A DNA stretch of 60,415 bases from contig CALMJK010000002.1 of NCBI GenBank assembly GCA_937864225.1, positions 7,501-67,915 on the forward strand. The letters run 5' to 3'. The translations under genes and the position numbers were made by a program. This stretch comes from an uncultured bacterium. GTDB taxonomy: Bacteria > Krumholzibacteriota > Krumholzibacteriia > LZORAL124-64-63. Below are positions 17,715 to 27,333 of the stretch, piece after piece; the first letter of the stretch is position 1; every line of letters starts with the position of its first letter. Under the pieces are notes generated by a model. It was not told where the DNA came from and did no database searches. It was given only the letters and a program-made list of their open reading frames with translations.

Positions 17715-20249
17715 TCACACCACGATGTTGACCAGCTTCCCGGGAACGACGACGACCTTGCGCACCGGTCTGTCTCCGATCAACTCGGGGATGCGGCCGT
17801 GCCGCAGGGCCGCGGCCTCCACCGCCGTCCCGTCCAGATCCACGGGGACCTGCATCTCGTCGCGGATCTTGCCGTTGATCTGCAGGACGACCGTGACGGT
17901 GCTGCGCTCCAGCGCCCGCTCGTCCCAGGCTGGCCAAGCCTGCTGAAAAACGCTCGGCGCTCCCCCGAGCCGCGCCCACATCTCCTCCCCCAAGTGCGGC
18001 ACGAAGGGCGCCAACAGCTTGATCTGCGCCTCGATCGCCTCGCGGTAACGAGGGTCGTCGAGACCCACGGCGTTGCGGCCCGCGTAGGCGTAGAGCGCGT
18101 TCGTGAGCTCCATCAGGCGGCTCAGCGCCGTGTTGAAGTGAAACCGCCGCAAGTCCAGCGTGCAGCCCTTGATCGAGGCGTGCAGCTGGCGCCACAGCGC
18201 GTCCGCCCGCGCCTGGCGCTGCGCGGCGGGGATCGGCGGCGCGTCGGCGGGCGCATCGCCCGCGGGGGAACGCCCCGCCAGCGCCGCGTCCACCAGCCGC
18301 CAAACCCGTTGGAGATAACGGTGGACGCCTTCGATGCCGGCGTCCTTCCAGTCGCCGCCGTCCTGGAAGGCGAACCCGAACATCAAGTAGGCGCGCAGCG
18401 TGTCCGCGCCATACGTCTCGATGTACGACTCGGGATTGACCACGTTGCCGCGCGACTTCGACATCTTCTCGCCGTCGCGGGTGATCAAGCCCTGGTGGAT
18501 CAGACGCGTGAAGGGCTCGTCGAAGGCCAGATAACCCTGGTCGTGGAGGAATTTCGTGATGAAACGCGAATAGATCAGATGCCCGCACGTGTGCTCGGGA
18601 CCGCCGATGTATTGGTCCACCGGCAGCCAGGCGTTCACGATCTCGTCGTCGAAGGGCCGGTCGTCGAGATGCGGCGTCGGGTAACGCAGGAAATACCATG
18701 AACTGCAGACGAACGTGTCCATCGTGTCGGGGTCGCGCCGCGCCGCGCCGCCGCACCGCGGGCATTCCGTCTGCATGTAGGAGGCCGAGCTGGCCAGCGG
18801 CGACTTGCCCTGAGGGCGGAAGTCCACGTCCTGCGGCAGCAGCACCGGCAGTTGGTTTTCGGGCACCGGCACCTCGCCGCAGCGCGGGCAATGCACGATG
18901 GGGATCGGCGCGCCCCAGTAGCGCTGCCGGCTGATGGTCCAGTCGCGCAGCCGGTACTGCACGGCGGCTCGTCCGCGGCCGGCGCGTTCCAGATCGGCGA
19001 CGATGCGCCCCCCCCCCGCCTCGCTGCCGAGACCGTCATAGGGCCCGGAGTTCACCATGACGCCGAACCCCGTGTAGGCCGCCGCCAGCGGCGCGTCGGG
19101 ATCCTCGCCCTCCGCCGCGATGACCCGCCGCACGGGCAGGTCGAAGACGCCGGCAAAGTCGAAGTCGCGCTCGTCGTGGCCGGGCACGGCCATGACCGCG
19201 CCCGTCCCGTAGGAACCGACCACGTAATCGGCCACCCAGATCGGCACCGGCTGGCCGTTGATCGGGTTGATCGCCACGGCGCCGGTGAATTCGCCGGTCT
19301 TCGGTCGCGTCGTGTTCACGCGGTCGATTTCCGTCAGCTGGGCCGCGCGCCGGACGTAGGCCTCGATCCCGGCGCGACGCTCCGGCGCCGTGACGATCGG
19401 CACCAGCGGATGCTCGGGCGCCAGCACGACCCAGGTCACGCCGCAGAGCGTGTCGGGACGGGTCGTGAACACCTTCAGAGGCAAGGAGCCGTCGGCCTGG
19501 CGCGCCAGCCCGGGCGGCGGCTCGCCGCCGACGCACGCGGCCGGCACGCTGAACACGATCTCCGCCCCTTCGCTGCGGCCGATCCAGTTCACCTGGCGCT
19601 TCTTCGTCTCCTCCGGCCAGTCGATCCGCTCCAGCCCCTCGAGCAGGCGGTCCGCGTAGCTGGTGATCCGGAAGCACCATTGCGTCAGGTTGCGGCGCAG
19701 CACCTGGCTGCCGCAGCGCCAGCAGGCCCCCTCCTCCACCTGCTCGTTGGCCAGCACCGTTTGGCAGGAGTCGCACCAGTTCACCGGCATTTCGGCCCGA
19801 TAGGCCAATCCCGCGCGCAAAAGCTGCAGAAACAGCCACTGGTTCCACCGGTAGTACTCCGGGCGGTGGGTGGCGATCTCGTGCCGGAAATCGTACATGG
19901 CGCCCATGGCCCGCAACTGCTCGCGGATCACGGCGATGTTGTCCTCGGTGTGGCGTCCGGGGTGGACGCCCGTCTTGATCGCGTTGTTCTCCGCCGGCAG
20001 GCCGAAGCTGTCGTAGCCGATCGGCTCGAAGACGTTGTCCCCGTTCATTCGCCTGAACCGCGCCCAGGTGTCCGCCGGCACGAAGTTGAACCAGTGTCCC
20101 AGGTGCAGCCGGTCGCCTGACGGGTAGAGAAACATCACGAGGCAGTAGCACTTCCGGTCGGGGCGGGACAGATCGGCGCGCAGCCAGCCCTGCTCGTCCC
20201 AGCGGCGCCGCCAGCAGTCCTCGATCTCGGCGAATCGGTATTCGGACAT
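17715..20249 (-). CDS. leuS: Leucyl-tRNA synthetase
   Basis: LeuRS charges tRNA-Leu and edits misacylated products. The 844-residue protein has the class I motif HLGH at 49-52 and KMSKS at 595-599. The zinc-knuckle region CDSC...CWRC lies near residues 155-175, and the CP1 editing domain follows (TTRPDTLCGVTWV). It has the standard bacterial length. Start is the ATG at 20249 with GGAAGG upstream. The large unknown gene follows 39 bp downstream on the same strand, so it is likely part of the same transcript. The 177 bp to the divergent HDOD gene contains an AT-rich stretch (20308-20335) where promoters presumably lie. Confidence 0.97.
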   Translation of the reverse strand: MSEYRFAEIEDCWRRRWDEQGWLRADLSRPDRKCYCLVMFLYPSGDRLHLGHWFNFVPADTWARFRRMNGDNVFEPIGYDSFGLPAENNAIKTGVHPGRHTEDNIAVIREQLRAMGAMYDFRHEIATHRPEYYRWNQWLFLQLLRAGLAYRAEMPVNWCDSCQTVLANEQVEEGACWRCGSQVLRRNLTQWCFRITSYADRLLEGLERIDWPEETKKRQVNWIGRSEGAEIVFSVPAACVGGEPPPGLARQADGSLPLKVFTTRPDTLCGVTWVVLAPEHPLVPIVTAPERRAGIEAYVRRAAQLTEIDRVNTTRPKTGEFTGAVAINPINGQPVPIWVADYVVGSYGTGAVMAVPGHDERDFDFAGVFDLPVRRVIAAEGEDPDAPLAAAYTGFGVMVNSGPYDGLGSEAGGGRIVADLERAGRGRAAVQYRLRDWTISRQRYWGAPIPIVHCPRCGEVPVPENQLPVLLPQDVDFRPQGKSPLASSASYMQTECPRCGGAARRDPDTMDTFVCSSWYFLRYPTPHLDDRPFDDEIVNAWLPVDQYIGGPEHTCGHLIYSRFITKFLHDQGYLAFDEPFTRLIHQGLITRDGEKMSKSRGNVVNPESYIETYGADTLRAYLMFGFAFQDGGDWKDAGIEGVHRYLQRVWRLVDAALAGRSPAGDAPADAPPIPAAQRQARADALWRQLHASIKGCTLDLRRFHFNTALSRLMELTNALYAYAGRNAVGLDDPRYREAIEAQIKLLAPFVPHLGEEMWARLGGAPSVFQQAWPAWDERALERSTVTVVLQINGKIRDEMQVPVDLDGTAVEAAALRHGRIPELIGDRPVRKVVVVPGKLVNIVV

Positions 20250-20426
20250 GGGGACCTTCCGGCCGGGGGGGGGTCCGGGCGGCTTCCGCGCCGGTCCCGA
20301 TCGCGGTCAGAAAACGTTAAAGGGATAGCGTTTAGGGCCGAAGTCGGAGTGCCCGGTGGCGCAACGATAAGCGCAAAAGCGCCTGCGTTCCAGTTCATTC
20401 TGCCGCGAGCGGGAGGACGTCGCGAC

Positions 20427-21356
20427 GTGTCCCGGATCAGGCTCGACGGTTACGGCCCGACGACGCGCGGCGGCACCGCCAGCGCGCCGGCCGCGGCCTC
20501 CACGTCCCTGTCGCGATGCTACACCGGGCGCGACATCGACCAGGCGATCCGCAAGCTGCCTCCCCTGCCCACGACGCTCGGCGATCTCGTGGACAAGCTG
20601 AACAATCCCGACTCGAGCATCCGCGACATCACGGCGCGGATCCGGACCGATCCGTCGCTGACCACACGCCTGCTGCGCATGGCCAACAGCGCCTTTTACG
20701 GCACCCGCACCTACATCACCGAGGTCGAGCGGGCGGTGATCGTGCTGGGTTTCCGCACGACGCGCAACCTGGTGGCGGCCGCGGCAGTCGCCAGCCACTT
20801 CAGCGCCTTTCAGAACGTGTACAGCTTCGGGGCGCAGGGCATGTACCGGCACTCGCTGGCGGTGGCCGTCTTTTGTCAAACGACCGCCCTGCACGCCGGG
20901 ATGGGCGCGCTGACGCCGGAAGAAGCCTTCGTGGCGGGCCTCCTGCACGACATCGGCCGCATCCCGCTGGCGCAGCACTACAAGGAACACCGCGCTGATT
21001 TCGAGCAGGCCGCCTACGACCTGGCCGCGCACCAGGCGCTGGAAGAAGACCTGTTCGGCGTCGGCCACCCGGCGGTGGGCGGCATGGTGGCCGACCACTG
21101 GAAACTCCCGGGCATCTACCGCGACCTGATCACGGGCCACCACGACCGCGGCGCGGCCGCCGCCAGTCGGGTCACCGCGCTCGTGACGCTGGCGGACCGC
21201 TGGGCCAACGGCCGGGGCATCGGCCGCGCCCAGCCTTTCGACACCGCCGCCGAGATCGACGGACTGACAGGCCTGGCCGGCGTGAGCCCCGCCCTCGTGC
21301 AGGACATCGCGCCCGAGATCGGCCGCGAACTCGAGCTCTACCTGACCGCGATGTGA
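20427..21356 (+). CDS. HDOD-domain signalling protein
   Basis: The 309-residue protein carries an HDOD domain, a degenerate relative of HD phosphohydrolases used in bacterial signalling. It opens with a low-complexity segment, then DIDQAIRKLPPLPTT, which is the characteristic HDOD entry (LPPLP), and continues through ANSAFYG and GLLHDIGRIPLAQHY. The HD pair is retained, which is not universal in the family. The GTG at 20427 is preferred because GGGAGG lies 10 bases upstream; a GTG at 20349 would add 26 residues. It is followed after 8 bp by a SpoIIE phosphatase and then a STAS protein, forming a signalling cassette. Target and stimulus cannot be read from sequence. Confidence 0.82.
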   Translation: MSRIRLDGYGPTTRGGTASAPAAASTSLSRCYTGRDIDQAIRKLPPLPTTLGDLVDKLNNPDSSIRDITARIRTDPSLTTRLLRMANSAFYGTRTYITEVERAVIVLGFRTTRNLVAAAAVASHFSAFQNVYSFGAQGMYRHSLAVAVFCQTTALHAGMGALTPEEAFVAGLLHDIGRIPLAQHYKEHRADFEQAAYDLAAHQALEEDLFGVGHPAVGGMVADHWKLPGIYRDLITGHHDRGAAAASRVTALVTLADRWANGRGIGRAQPFDTAAEIDGLTGLAGVSPALVQDIAPEIGRELELYLTAM

Positions 21357-21364
21357 GGATCGAG

Positions 21365-23161
21365 ATGACCACCGCGCCCTCAGCCTGCAGCCCGTCGCTC
21401 GCGCCATGCCCCACGGCGGCGTCGCGGCGTCTGCGCGAGGCGCTGGGGCTGCAATCGCACTACGAGGCGCTCGACCGGGCGCTGTGCGAGGATTTCGGGG
21501 TCGGCCACTGGCTCAACTGTCTCGTGGGAGAGGACGGCGCCCCGGTCACGGTGGCCGCGGGCGCGCCCGGTCCGGCGGCCGGGCGGCGCGACGTGACGCT
21601 GTGCGGGCCCGAATCCGATCTCGGCCGCCGCCTGCTGCCCGACGTGCGGCTGAGCGAAGTGCCGGTCGGACCCTTCACGCTGCGCGAGACGGCCGCGCCC
21701 TATTCCCTGGCCATCGCCTACCGCTTCCGGCACCACACCCTCGGCGCCTTGCTGCTCGCGCCCGCGGCGGGCGCGCGCTTCGGCGCGCAGACCGCGGCCC
21801 AACTCACGGCCTTCGCCGAGGACCAGTTCGCGCCGTTCTGCTTTCGCGAGCACACCATCGAGCAGGTGTTCCAGGACAAGGCCCTCTTCTCGGCCCAGTT
21901 GGACTACCTGGTCGAGATGGGAAAGCTGGCCGCCGATCTGGATCTCGGCGTGCTCCTGAACAAGATCATGGAACTCACGATGGAGTTCGCCGGCGCGGAG
22001 GTGGGCTCGCTCGTCCTGATCGAAGACGGCCAACCGGTCACGAAGCTGGACTGGGGGTTGCCGCACGAAGCTCTGCTGGCGCTGAGCGATCCGACCGGCG
22101 AATCGCTGATCTGCAAGGCCATCGATCAGCCGGCGCCTTGCTGGCTCGCGGCGGACCAGTTCTGCGTGCCGCCCCAGTTGCCTTACCGCTTCCGCACGGT
22201 CGCCATCCTTCCGCTGCGCACGCGCGAGTCTTGGCTGGGAGCCGTCGTGCTCGTCGGGTCCACCCCCAATCCCGAGTTTCACCAGGGCAAGCTGGACGGG
22301 CTGGGCGCGGGATTGAGCCTCGCCGCCACCGCAGTCGAGAACGCGCGCCTGTTTCAGATGAAGGCCGAGCGCGAACGAGAACTGCGCAACATGGAGATCG
22401 CGGGCGAGATCCAGAAGGCGCTGCTCCCTCGCTCCATCCCCGATCTGCAGGGACTCGCCGTGGTCGGCATGAACGTCGCGGCTCGCCTGATCGGCGGCGA
22501 TTATTACGACTTCTTCCCCTTCTCCGACGGCAGTCTGGGCTTGATCGTCGCCGATGTCGCCGGCAAGGGCGTCGCCGCCTCGCTGATCATGACCTCCACC
22601 CGCATGCTCGTGCGCAGCATCGCCGCCGTCGACGTGCCCGTCGAGGAGGTCATGCACCGGACCAACGTGATGCTGCAGGCCGAGGCGTGCGGCGGACAGT
22701 TCGTGACGGCCAACTACGTGCGGATCGATCCGGGGCGGCTCACGATGGAGATCTGCACGGCCGGTCACGAACCGGTCTTCGTGTACCGCCCGCGCGACGA
22801 TTGCTTCTTCAGCGCCCAGAGCCGCGCGCTGCCGCTGGGCATCACGTCGGACGCCACGTACCGGCGCGAGGTGATGCAGCTGGCGCCGGGCGACCTGATC
22901 TTTCTCTATACCGATGGCGTGAACGAGTCGATGAGCCGCGATCGCGAGCAGTTCGGTCTCCAGCGCCTGCAGGAGACGATCCGGGCGGCCTATCCCGACA
23001 CGATCGAGGCGATCATGCGCACGATCCTGACGGCCGTGGAGGGGCACAGCGTCGGCATGCCGCGGCACGACGACACGACGATCGTGGTAGCCCAGATCAC
23101 CGCTGGCGCCGTTTCGAACCCGAGAGGAGGCGTTGTCGTCGCCGACAACGAACCATCATGA
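21365..23161 (+). CDS. GAF-domain PP2C-type (SpoIIE/RsbU-like) serine phosphatase
   Basis: The 598-residue protein combines an N-terminal sensory region, a GAF domain at about 185-335 (LGVLLNKIMELTMEF to SLAATAVENARLF), a helical linker, and a C-terminal SpoIIE phosphatase. Metal-binding motifs are complete: GGDYYD at 377-382, ADVAGKGVAASL after it, YTDG at 515-518 and HDDTT at 568-572. The family dephosphorylates STAS-domain anti-sigma antagonists, and exactly such a protein is encoded next with an ATGA overlap. The ATG at 21365 is chosen for the GAGG six bases upstream. Together with the HDOD protein it probably forms a partner-switching pathway; no anti-sigma kinase gene is visible nearby. 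Confidence 0.9.
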   Translation: MTTAPSACSPSLAPCPTAASRRLREALGLQSHYEALDRALCEDFGVGHWLNCLVGEDGAPVTVAAGAPGPAAGRRDVTLCGPESDLGRRLLPDVRLSEVPVGPFTLRETAAPYSLAIAYRFRHHTLGALLLAPAAGARFGAQTAAQLTAFAEDQFAPFCFREHTIEQVFQDKALFSAQLDYLVEMGKLAADLDLGVLLNKIMELTMEFAGAEVGSLVLIEDGQPVTKLDWGLPHEALLALSDPTGESLICKAIDQPAPCWLAADQFCVPPQLPYRFRTVAILPLRTRESWLGAVVLVGSTPNPEFHQGKLDGLGAGLSLAATAVENARLFQMKAERERELRNMEIAGEIQKALLPRSIPDLQGLAVVGMNVAARLIGGDYYDFFPFSDGSLGLIVADVAGKGVAASLIMTSTRMLVRSIAAVDVPVEEVMHRTNVMLQAEACGGQFVTANYVRIDPGRLTMEICTAGHEPVFVYRPRDDCFFSAQSRALPLGITSDATYRREVMQLAPGDLIFLYTDGVNESMSRDREQFGLQRLQETIRAAYPDTIEAIMRTILTAVEGHSVGMPRHDDTTIVVAQITAGAVSNPRGGVVVADNEPS

Positions 23162-23511
23162 CCTCGCCGCGCACCGGCACCCCAGACAGCGTGAAGATCG
23201 TGCAACCGATCGATCACATCGACATCGGCAACGCCTTCGAGTTGAAGGCCGGCCTGCAGTCTCTTCTGCGCAGCGGGCAGAAGCGGGTCGTCATCGACCT
23301 GGCCGGCGTGCAGTACATCGACAGCGCAGGCTTGAGCGCGCTCATGGCGATCGTACACGCCTTCGAGGGCGCGGGCGGCGCGGTGCGCCTGTGCTGCCCG
23401 CAGCCGACGGTGCTCAAGATCCTCCAGTTGACCAAGCTCGACGAGTACTTGCCCCTCGCCGCCGATCTCGAGGAGGCCACGGACCAGTTGGCCGACGCGC
23501 CCGTGATCTGA
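23158..23511 (+). CDS. STAS-domain anti-sigma factor antagonist
   Basis: The 117-residue protein is a single STAS domain of the SpoIIAA/RsbV type. The phosphorylatable serine is S56 in QYIDSAGLSAL. The N-terminus has a short tail before VKIVQPIDHIDIGNA. Its ATG overlaps the phosphatase stop (ATGA) and has no Shine-Dalgarno sequence of its own, so translation is coupled and stoichiometry with the phosphatase is probably fixed. By family knowledge the dephosphorylated form would bind an anti-sigma kinase; that kinase and the controlled target are not in this window. The gene ends 14 bp from the convergent protease gene. Confidence 0.92.
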   Translation: MTSPRTGTPDSVKIVQPIDHIDIGNAFELKAGLQSLLRSGQKRVVIDLAGVQYIDSAGLSALMAIVHAFEGAGGAVRLCCPQPTVLKILQLTKLDEYLPLAADLEEATDQLADAPVI

Positions 23512-23525
23512 GCGGCGGGCGCCGC

Positions 23526-26500
23526 CTAGCGCGTCACGACGACGCGGGCCGCCAAGGCGCCCGCGGTGCTCCGCAGCAGGACGAGATAGGTGCCGGACGC
23601 GACGGGGCGTCCGTTCTCGGCGCGGCCGTCCCACGACAGCGAACCCTCGGGCGCCAAAGCTCCCGACGCGAGTCTCCGCACGCGCCGGCCCCGCAAATCG
23701 TACACCGCCAGCCTCGCCTCGCCCGGCGGCCGCCCGCGCCAGGTCACGCACACTTGCCCGGACGCGGGATTCGGAGCGAGCAGCAGGCGGCCGCGCGGCG
23801 GCGGAGCACTGCCGGACACCGCCGTGGGCGCCTCTGCGGCCAGCGGCAGCGCCCCGCTGTTGCGGCTGTCGCCGCGCGCGGCCGCCCATCGCGCGCCGCC
23901 GTCGCTGACCGCGCCGACCGGCAACGCGGCCAGCAGCGCGTCGCTGTGGTGGAAACGCACCAGCGCCGAACCGTCGGCCGTGGCCAACAGCGTCCCCCAG
24001 GTACCCGACGGTGGGGCGCTCAGCGGAAAGCCAGGCAACAGGGGCTGCCGCTGCGCCAAAGCGGGCGCGTCGTCCACGGCGCGCAGCCAGGCGACCATGC
24101 CGACTTTCAGGTTGACGCTGCCGGCGATCACTTCCTCCCAACCGAGGGAAGCGAGCGGTTCCGGCTCCGGCTCCGGGCCCCCTCCCAGATCGCGCGCCAG
24201 CGGCGGCGCCAGCTGGACCCAGCGCAGCGTCAACTCGCCGGTCGGGGTCAAACCGCGCACCTCGAAGCCCGGCCGGCGCGCCGCGACCGCCCCTTCGACG
24301 CCGAACGTGACCGTCGCCAGACGTCGCGCGCCGCGTTCGAGCGCTCCCGCGGCCGCCGTCTCGTAGAGACCCTGCAACACGACGGCCGGGCTCGGCCCGT
24401 CCGGCCGCGCCAGGCCCGCCGGGTCCGAGACGGCCAACCAGCGGCTCCCGTCCGGCGGCATGGCGACCAGCGTTCCGTCGCCCGGGCCGGCCGAGCCGTC
24501 GGCGCGCAGCACGCGCAGTTCCAACTGGTCCAGCTCGGCGCCGGCCAGACGGGCGCACACGACCTCGTGCCTGCCGTCGAAGTCGAGGTCGATCAGCAGC
24601 GGTGCGCGCGGCCCCTCCCCGATCGCGACGGGCCAGCCCGCCAGCAGTTCCCCGTCGCCGGTGACCGCGTCCACGCGCCCGCCGGCGAAGGCCACCACGA
24701 TTTCCTCGCCCGGCAAGCCGTCGAGCTCTCCCACCGCCGGCGCCCGCGGCGTGCCCGTGCCCAGCGCCGTCGTCCCCAGCAGCTCGCCCGCCGCGCCGAA
24801 ACGCAGGAGATTGCCCTGATCGCTCACGATCGCCACTTCGCGTCCGCCGTCGCCGCGCTGCCGCCCCACGGGCGCCCGCAGCGCGACGTTCGCGGGCGCC
24901 GCGTCGCGCGGCGTGATCAGGCCGGTGGCCGCGACGAAGTACGCCTTCCCGTAGTCCGAGGCGACGACGATCTCGTCGCCCGCCGACGCGTTGAGATCCC
25001 AAGCCATGGGCGCCGTCAGGTTGCCGACCAGCGTCGTCGGCAAGAAGAGGACGGCGGGCCAGCCGGAGCGTTCCCGCCCCGACAGCTCCAGCGCGTGCAC
25101 CAGCCTTGCCTGCGCGTCCACGGCGGTCAGGCCGCTGGCCAGCAGCGTGGGCGTCAAGCCGCTGCCCAGGCGCGCCGGGACGCTCCAGCCCGTGATCGGG
25201 CCGCCCAGCTTCAACTCGAACGCGGCCACGGGCGCCCCGGCGAGTTCGTTCACGCTCAACGACACCCGGCCCTGTCCGCTCAGCCGTTTGACCGCGACGA
25301 AAGCGAGGGTGCCGGCGGGCGGCGCGCGGAAGGTCGCGCGCTCGGCGCCGCCCGTGTCGGTCTCGTCCCGCAACACGCGCGTGAGCCCCGAGCCCGGATC
25401 GATCAGGGCGCGCGCGTCGTGCACCTCGAGCGCGATGTCGAGTTCGCCCGCGACCGCGGCCAGGACGCTGTAGTCGCGGCCCGGCGCCAGATCCAGACGT
25501 CGCGCCAGCACGCGCCGCTCAGCGACGCCGCCCAGCGAGTCCGTCACCACCGCGCCCGGCGCCAGCGGCGAGACGGCCGCCTCCACCGCGGCCGCGACCT
25601 GCAACAGCCCCCAGCCCCGCGCTGAATCGGGGGTAGCCGCCCAGGGCAACGCCGTCGCGACGCCCTCGCCATCCGCCGTCTCCAGCTGCGACACCACGGC
25701 GGCGGTCCCCCGCAGGATGGCGTCCAGGAGCGCGACCTCGCCGGCGGCGGCCGGCGGCGGGCACCCTTCCTTGCGCATGGCCTCGAGCACGAGGAACGCG
25801 CCGCCGGCCACGTGCGCGGCGGACAGGGACGTGCCCCACCGCTCGGAGTAGCTGTCATTGGGCTCGTTGTCGGTCGTCGTGATGCGGCCCGCCGCGGGCA
25901 GCAGGCCGCCGCCCGGCGCCAGCAGATCGGGCTTGCCGTCGTCCGCCGAGCCTCGTCCGGAATAGGCCGACACGGCGGCCGCGTCGTTGACGGCGCCGAT
26001 CGAGAACGCTTCCGGCAGCGCGGCCGGGTAGCCGGCGGGCAACGTCTCGCCCGCGTTGCCCATGGCGCACACCGGCAGGATCCCCGCCGCGCGCAGTTGC
26101 GCCAGGACGGCGCCGAAGCCGAAGTCGACCTCCCAATTGACGGCGCAGAGCGCCACGCGGACGCGGCACTCCTGGCCGTGGTCCAGGAGCCAGTCGCAGG
26201 CGGCCAGGAAATCCCCGGCCCACTGCCGCCACACCCCGTCGAAGTCGTAGAATTTCACGACGGTCAGCCGCGCCAACGGCCCCAGGCCCCGGTAGCGGGC
26301 GTCGATCTCGCCCTGAGCCGCGACCACGCCCGCCAGCGCGGTGCCGTGCGCGTGGTAGTCCCACGGCCCGACCGCCAGCGGGAAATCGTCGGTGACGTCG
26401 TGCCACCCTACGACCTTGTACTCGAGAAACGTGGGCCAGCCGCTGGTCGCCGGGCTCCAGTCGAACGCGTCCCCCACGGCGGGCGGGGGTCCATCGCGGT

Positions 26501-27212
26501 TGTCGTGCGAATAATCGCCCAGGTCGTCGTGCGCCGTGTCGCAGCCCGAGTCGAGAATCGCGACCGAGGCCGTCCAGTCCCCCTCCAGGCGCCAGGGCCC
26601 CTGGCGCGCCAGCGTGGTCGCCGTCAGCACGGTGCTGCGGTCGAGCGCGGGCGTGCCGTCGCGATCCAGCCGCAGTCGGCCGCGCCCGGGGGCCGCCAGC
26701 AGGGCGCGCAAGCCCGGCGCGTCGGCGGCGAGAACCTCGACGCCGCCGAACCTCGCCAGCCTGTGCAGCACCGCGATGCTGCCTCCCCGTCCCGCGGCGC
26801 GCGCCCGCGCCGCCTCCGTGGCCGCGCGGTCCTCGCCCAGCCGCACCAGCCGGAGCTGGCCGCGCGAGAGCGGACCGTCGGCGGGCCGGGCCGCGTCCAG
26901 CGGCATCCGCCCCGCCTTCGCCTGGGGGTCCTCCCGGTCGGCGACGGCGCGTTCGACCAGATCCTCCCAGGTGATCGCGCCGGCCGCCCAGGCGTCCAGA
27001 TCGTCGTCCACGCCGTTGCCGTCGCGGTCGAGAGGATCGCGCGGCGCGGCGCCGACCGCAGCGTCCGGGTCCGGCCCGATCGCGACGGCGGAGACCAGCA
27101 AGGCCATGAAAAGAGGAAAAGCGAGCGGCGCGGCGCGTCCCACCAGACGCTGCGCCCAGCTCGCTCGGGGGCGCCGCCCCGTCGGCGCGCGAGAAACGAG
27201 ACGCTCAGGCAT
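23526..27212 (-). CDS. Secreted subtilisin-like (S8) protease with C-terminal FlgD-like sorting domain
   Basis: The 1228-residue preprotein starts with an Arg-rich n-region and a hydrophobic segment (about 26-45) typical of a signal peptide. The S8 triad is D221 (AILDSGCD), H289 (HAHGTALAG) and S462 (GTSLSAAH), with the oxyanion Asn in AMGNAGE. Before the protease lies a propeptide-like region with a DRDGNGVDDDLD calcium-binding-like segment. After it come FG-GAP/VCBS-like beta-propeller repeats (such as IDLDFDGRHEVV, VGELDGLPGEE). The last 90 residues (LAPNPASG...VYDLRGRRV...WDGR...GTYLV) are the FlgD/Ig-like module used for export or surface anchoring in FCB-type bacteria. The ATG at 27212 follows GGAGGGG. 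It appears to have its own promoter downstream of yraN. Confidence 0.87.
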   Translation of the reverse strand: MPERLVSRAPTGRRPRASWAQRLVGRAAPLAFPLFMALLVSAVAIGPDPDAAVGAAPRDPLDRDGNGVDDDLDAWAAGAITWEDLVERAVADREDPQAKAGRMPLDAARPADGPLSRGQLRLVRLGEDRAATEAARARAAGRGGSIAVLHRLARFGGVEVLAADAPGLRALLAAPGRGRLRLDRDGTPALDRSTVLTATTLARQGPWRLEGDWTASVAILDSGCDTAHDDLGDYSHDNRDGPPPAVGDAFDWSPATSGWPTFLEYKVVGWHDVTDDFPLAVGPWDYHAHGTALAGVVAAQGEIDARYRGLGPLARLTVVKFYDFDGVWRQWAGDFLAACDWLLDHGQECRVRVALCAVNWEVDFGFGAVLAQLRAAGILPVCAMGNAGETLPAGYPAALPEAFSIGAVNDAAAVSAYSGRGSADDGKPDLLAPGGGLLPAAGRITTTDNEPNDSYSERWGTSLSAAHVAGGAFLVLEAMRKEGCPPPAAAGEVALLDAILRGTAAVVSQLETADGEGVATALPWAATPDSARGWGLLQVAAAVEAAVSPLAPGAVVTDSLGGVAERRVLARRLDLAPGRDYSVLAAVAGELDIALEVHDARALIDPGSGLTRVLRDETDTGGAERATFRAPPAGTLAFVAVKRLSGQGRVSLSVNELAGAPVAAFELKLGGPITGWSVPARLGSGLTPTLLASGLTAVDAQARLVHALELSGRERSGWPAVLFLPTTLVGNLTAPMAWDLNASAGDEIVVASDYGKAYFVAATGLITPRDAAPANVALRAPVGRQRGDGGREVAIVSDQGNLLRFGAAGELLGTTALGTGTPRAPAVGELDGLPGEEIVVAFAGGRVDAVTGDGELLAGWPVAIGEGPRAPLLIDLDFDGRHEVVCARLAGAELDQLELRVLRADGSAGPGDGTLVAMPPDGSRWLAVSDPAGLARPDGPSPAVVLQGLYETAAAGALERGARRLATVTFGVEGAVAARRPGFEVRGLTPTGELTLRWVQLAPPLARDLGGGPEPEPEPLASLGWEEVIAGSVNLKVGMVAWLRAVDDAPALAQRQPLLPGFPLSAPPSGTWGTLLATADGSALVRFHHSDALLAALPVGAVSDGGARWAAARGDSRNSGALPLAAEAPTAVSGSAPPPRGRLLLAPNPASGQVCVTWRGRPPGEARLAVYDLRGRRVRRLASGALAPEGSLSWDGRAENGRPVASGTYLVLLRSTAGALAARVVVTR

Positions 27213-27222
27213 CGGCCCCTCC

Positions 27223-27298
27223 GTTGGGCAGCCCAACCTTGGAAACCCGGGACGGTCTGGCGCCGTGCGCCAGGCAGCCGGGGCGGTCGGGGCGCCCC
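27223..27298 (-). promoter_or_regulatory. Tandem hairpins in the 5' leader of the S8 protease
   Basis: Between promoter and ribosome-binding site the leader holds a 6 bp stem with a 3-base loop (GTTGGG / CCCAAC, 27223-27237) and a 7 bp stem with a 3-base loop (CTGGCGC / GCGCCAG, 27257-27273). A GGGGCGCCCC palindrome follows at 27289-27298. The first ends just 3 bases from the Shine-Dalgarno sequence. They could control translation; no known riboswitch class was recognised. Confidence 0.4.
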
Positions 27299-27333
27299 TG
27301 AGCGGCCGTTTGAGTCGCCAAGCGGCTGCCGTC

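Noticed and set aside
15756..18701. A plus-strand open frame of 981 codons antisense to leuS and the giant gene
   Set aside because: It is Arg/Gln/Gly-rich with no domain and arises because high-GC genes rarely have stops on the opposite strand; both sense genes have clear start sites and, for leuS, definite family motifs.
27213..27300. Cyclic di-GMP or cobalamin riboswitch ahead of the S8 protease
   Set aside because: Hairpins exist, but none of the conserved core sequences of these riboswitch classes could be matched.
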